Shown here: piece by piece, positions 20,027-20,486 of the stretch
How the letters are laid out: each line of letters begins with the position of its first letter
How positions within the stretch are numbered: the stretch's first letter is position 1
NCBI GenBank assembly: GCA_025201705.1
Contig: MU617173.1
Location: 1-20,486 of the forward strand
Direction of reading: 5' to 3'
Length of the DNA: 20,486 nucleotides
DNA from: Dissophora ornata
Taxonomy: Eukaryota; Mortierellomycota; Mortierellomycetes; Mortierellales; Mortierellaceae
Translations under genes and position numbers: made by a program
The notes under the pieces: model-generated
Databases searched by the model: none
The model's input: only the letters and a program-made list of their open reading frames with translations
Told to the model about the DNA's origin: nothing

Positions 20027-20486
20027 CTAAGGAAATGGTCATGAGGTGCAGGGTTAGTTCAAACAAGAATCTGATGAAGCATGGTCATTGGTAGTCGGAG
20101 GAGGAGGAGGAGGAGGAGGGGATGGGGGATTCTTCGGCTAGACGAAGTTCAGGATTTTTCTGTTATGATGTTCACTTTGGAAGTATGGGGGGAACCACCT
20201 ATCCCGCGCGTATTTCAGTCGAGTAGTGAGCTTTTTGCGCCATGAGCTGGGTTTCGGGCCACGTTATGTTCGTAATATAACAAGGTTCTGTATCACAGCA
20301 AGCCCCTGCACCTCTTCACCCTCAAAAAAAGAAAATCTGCAGCCTCCTTGATGCTATAAATGTAATTGCTGCCACCAAAACAATCGGCTCTTTTCATGGG
20401 CTAGTGGTTATAAAGATCTGGACCATGGAGCACTTTGCATGGCGGCAGCTAAAAAAAAAACAAACAAAGGCTGTCCCGCCAATTTT
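20027..20486. other. Probable intron or promoter upstream of the RING exon
   Basis: On the minus strand the 3' end (TTTCCTTAG, 20027-20035) is a good splice acceptor. Further up, a CCT-type run (20097-20120) and poly-T/A tracts (20323-20330, 20451-20460) occur. I tried to find a first exon encoding a signal peptide. The best short frame starts at an ATG near 20396 and has no convincing signal sequence, so the true first exon may lie beyond the window. A TATAAAG near 20409-20415 on the plus strand could serve a plus-strand gene starting outside the window. Confidence 0.4.

Noticed and set aside
1..20486. tRNA genes, transposable elements, CRISPR arrays, bacterial-type operons
   Set aside because: I looked for tRNA-like arms, reverse transcriptase or transposase motifs, terminal repeats and regularly spaced repeats and saw none. 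The regular repeats present are coding micro- or minisatellites.

Overview
The window looks like nuclear DNA of a filamentous fungus. Genes are interrupted by short GT-AG introns (about 90-230 bp). Proteins are rich in Ser/Thr/Gln with CAG-type repeats, promoters and leaders are pyrimidine-rich, and the families seen are fungal: a GH5 sterol/ceramide glucosidase of the cryptococcal EGCrP type, a GRIP golgin and a PA-TM-RING-H2 ligase. An early-diverging lineage such as Mortierellomycotina fits the style, but I cannot prove this from the sequence. I see no tRNA, rRNA, intact transposon, CRISPR array or bacterial-type operon.

Layout, left to right. (1) 3-155 (+): 3' end of a small secreted Cys-rich peptide gene. 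(2) 156-1486: gene-poor, with fragments of open frame on both strands that may be gene remnants. (3) 1487-4349 (+): four-exon GH5 glucosidase with both catalytic Glu residues. (4) 4498-10579 (-): eight-exon giant coiled-coil golgin ending in a GRIP domain. (5) 10580-12340: long intergenic stretch with ambiguous open frames. (6) 12341-12595 (+): complete small secreted peptide with six cysteines. (7) 12766-15430 (-): two-exon, 857-residue low-complexity protein with a long polyQ tract and several tandem repeats. (8) 15709-17669 (-): three-exon, 527-residue disordered protein with one compact conserved-looking block. (9) 18341-20026 (-): PA-TM-RING-H2 ubiquitin ligase whose 5' exon is not resolved. 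(10) 20027-20486: probable intron or promoter of that gene.

The genes do not form a visible pathway or cluster. Two touch the endomembrane system (golgin, membrane RING ligase), one acts on glycolipids, and two encode short secreted peptides. I find no convincing new multi-gene system. The items most worth checking are the cysteine-symmetric secreted peptide, the repeat-built protein at 12766-15430, and the possible decayed or mis-modelled genes at 481-1140 and 11200-11760.

Exon boundaries were derived by hand from GT/AG sites, frame continuity and family knowledge. They have not been checked against transcripts.
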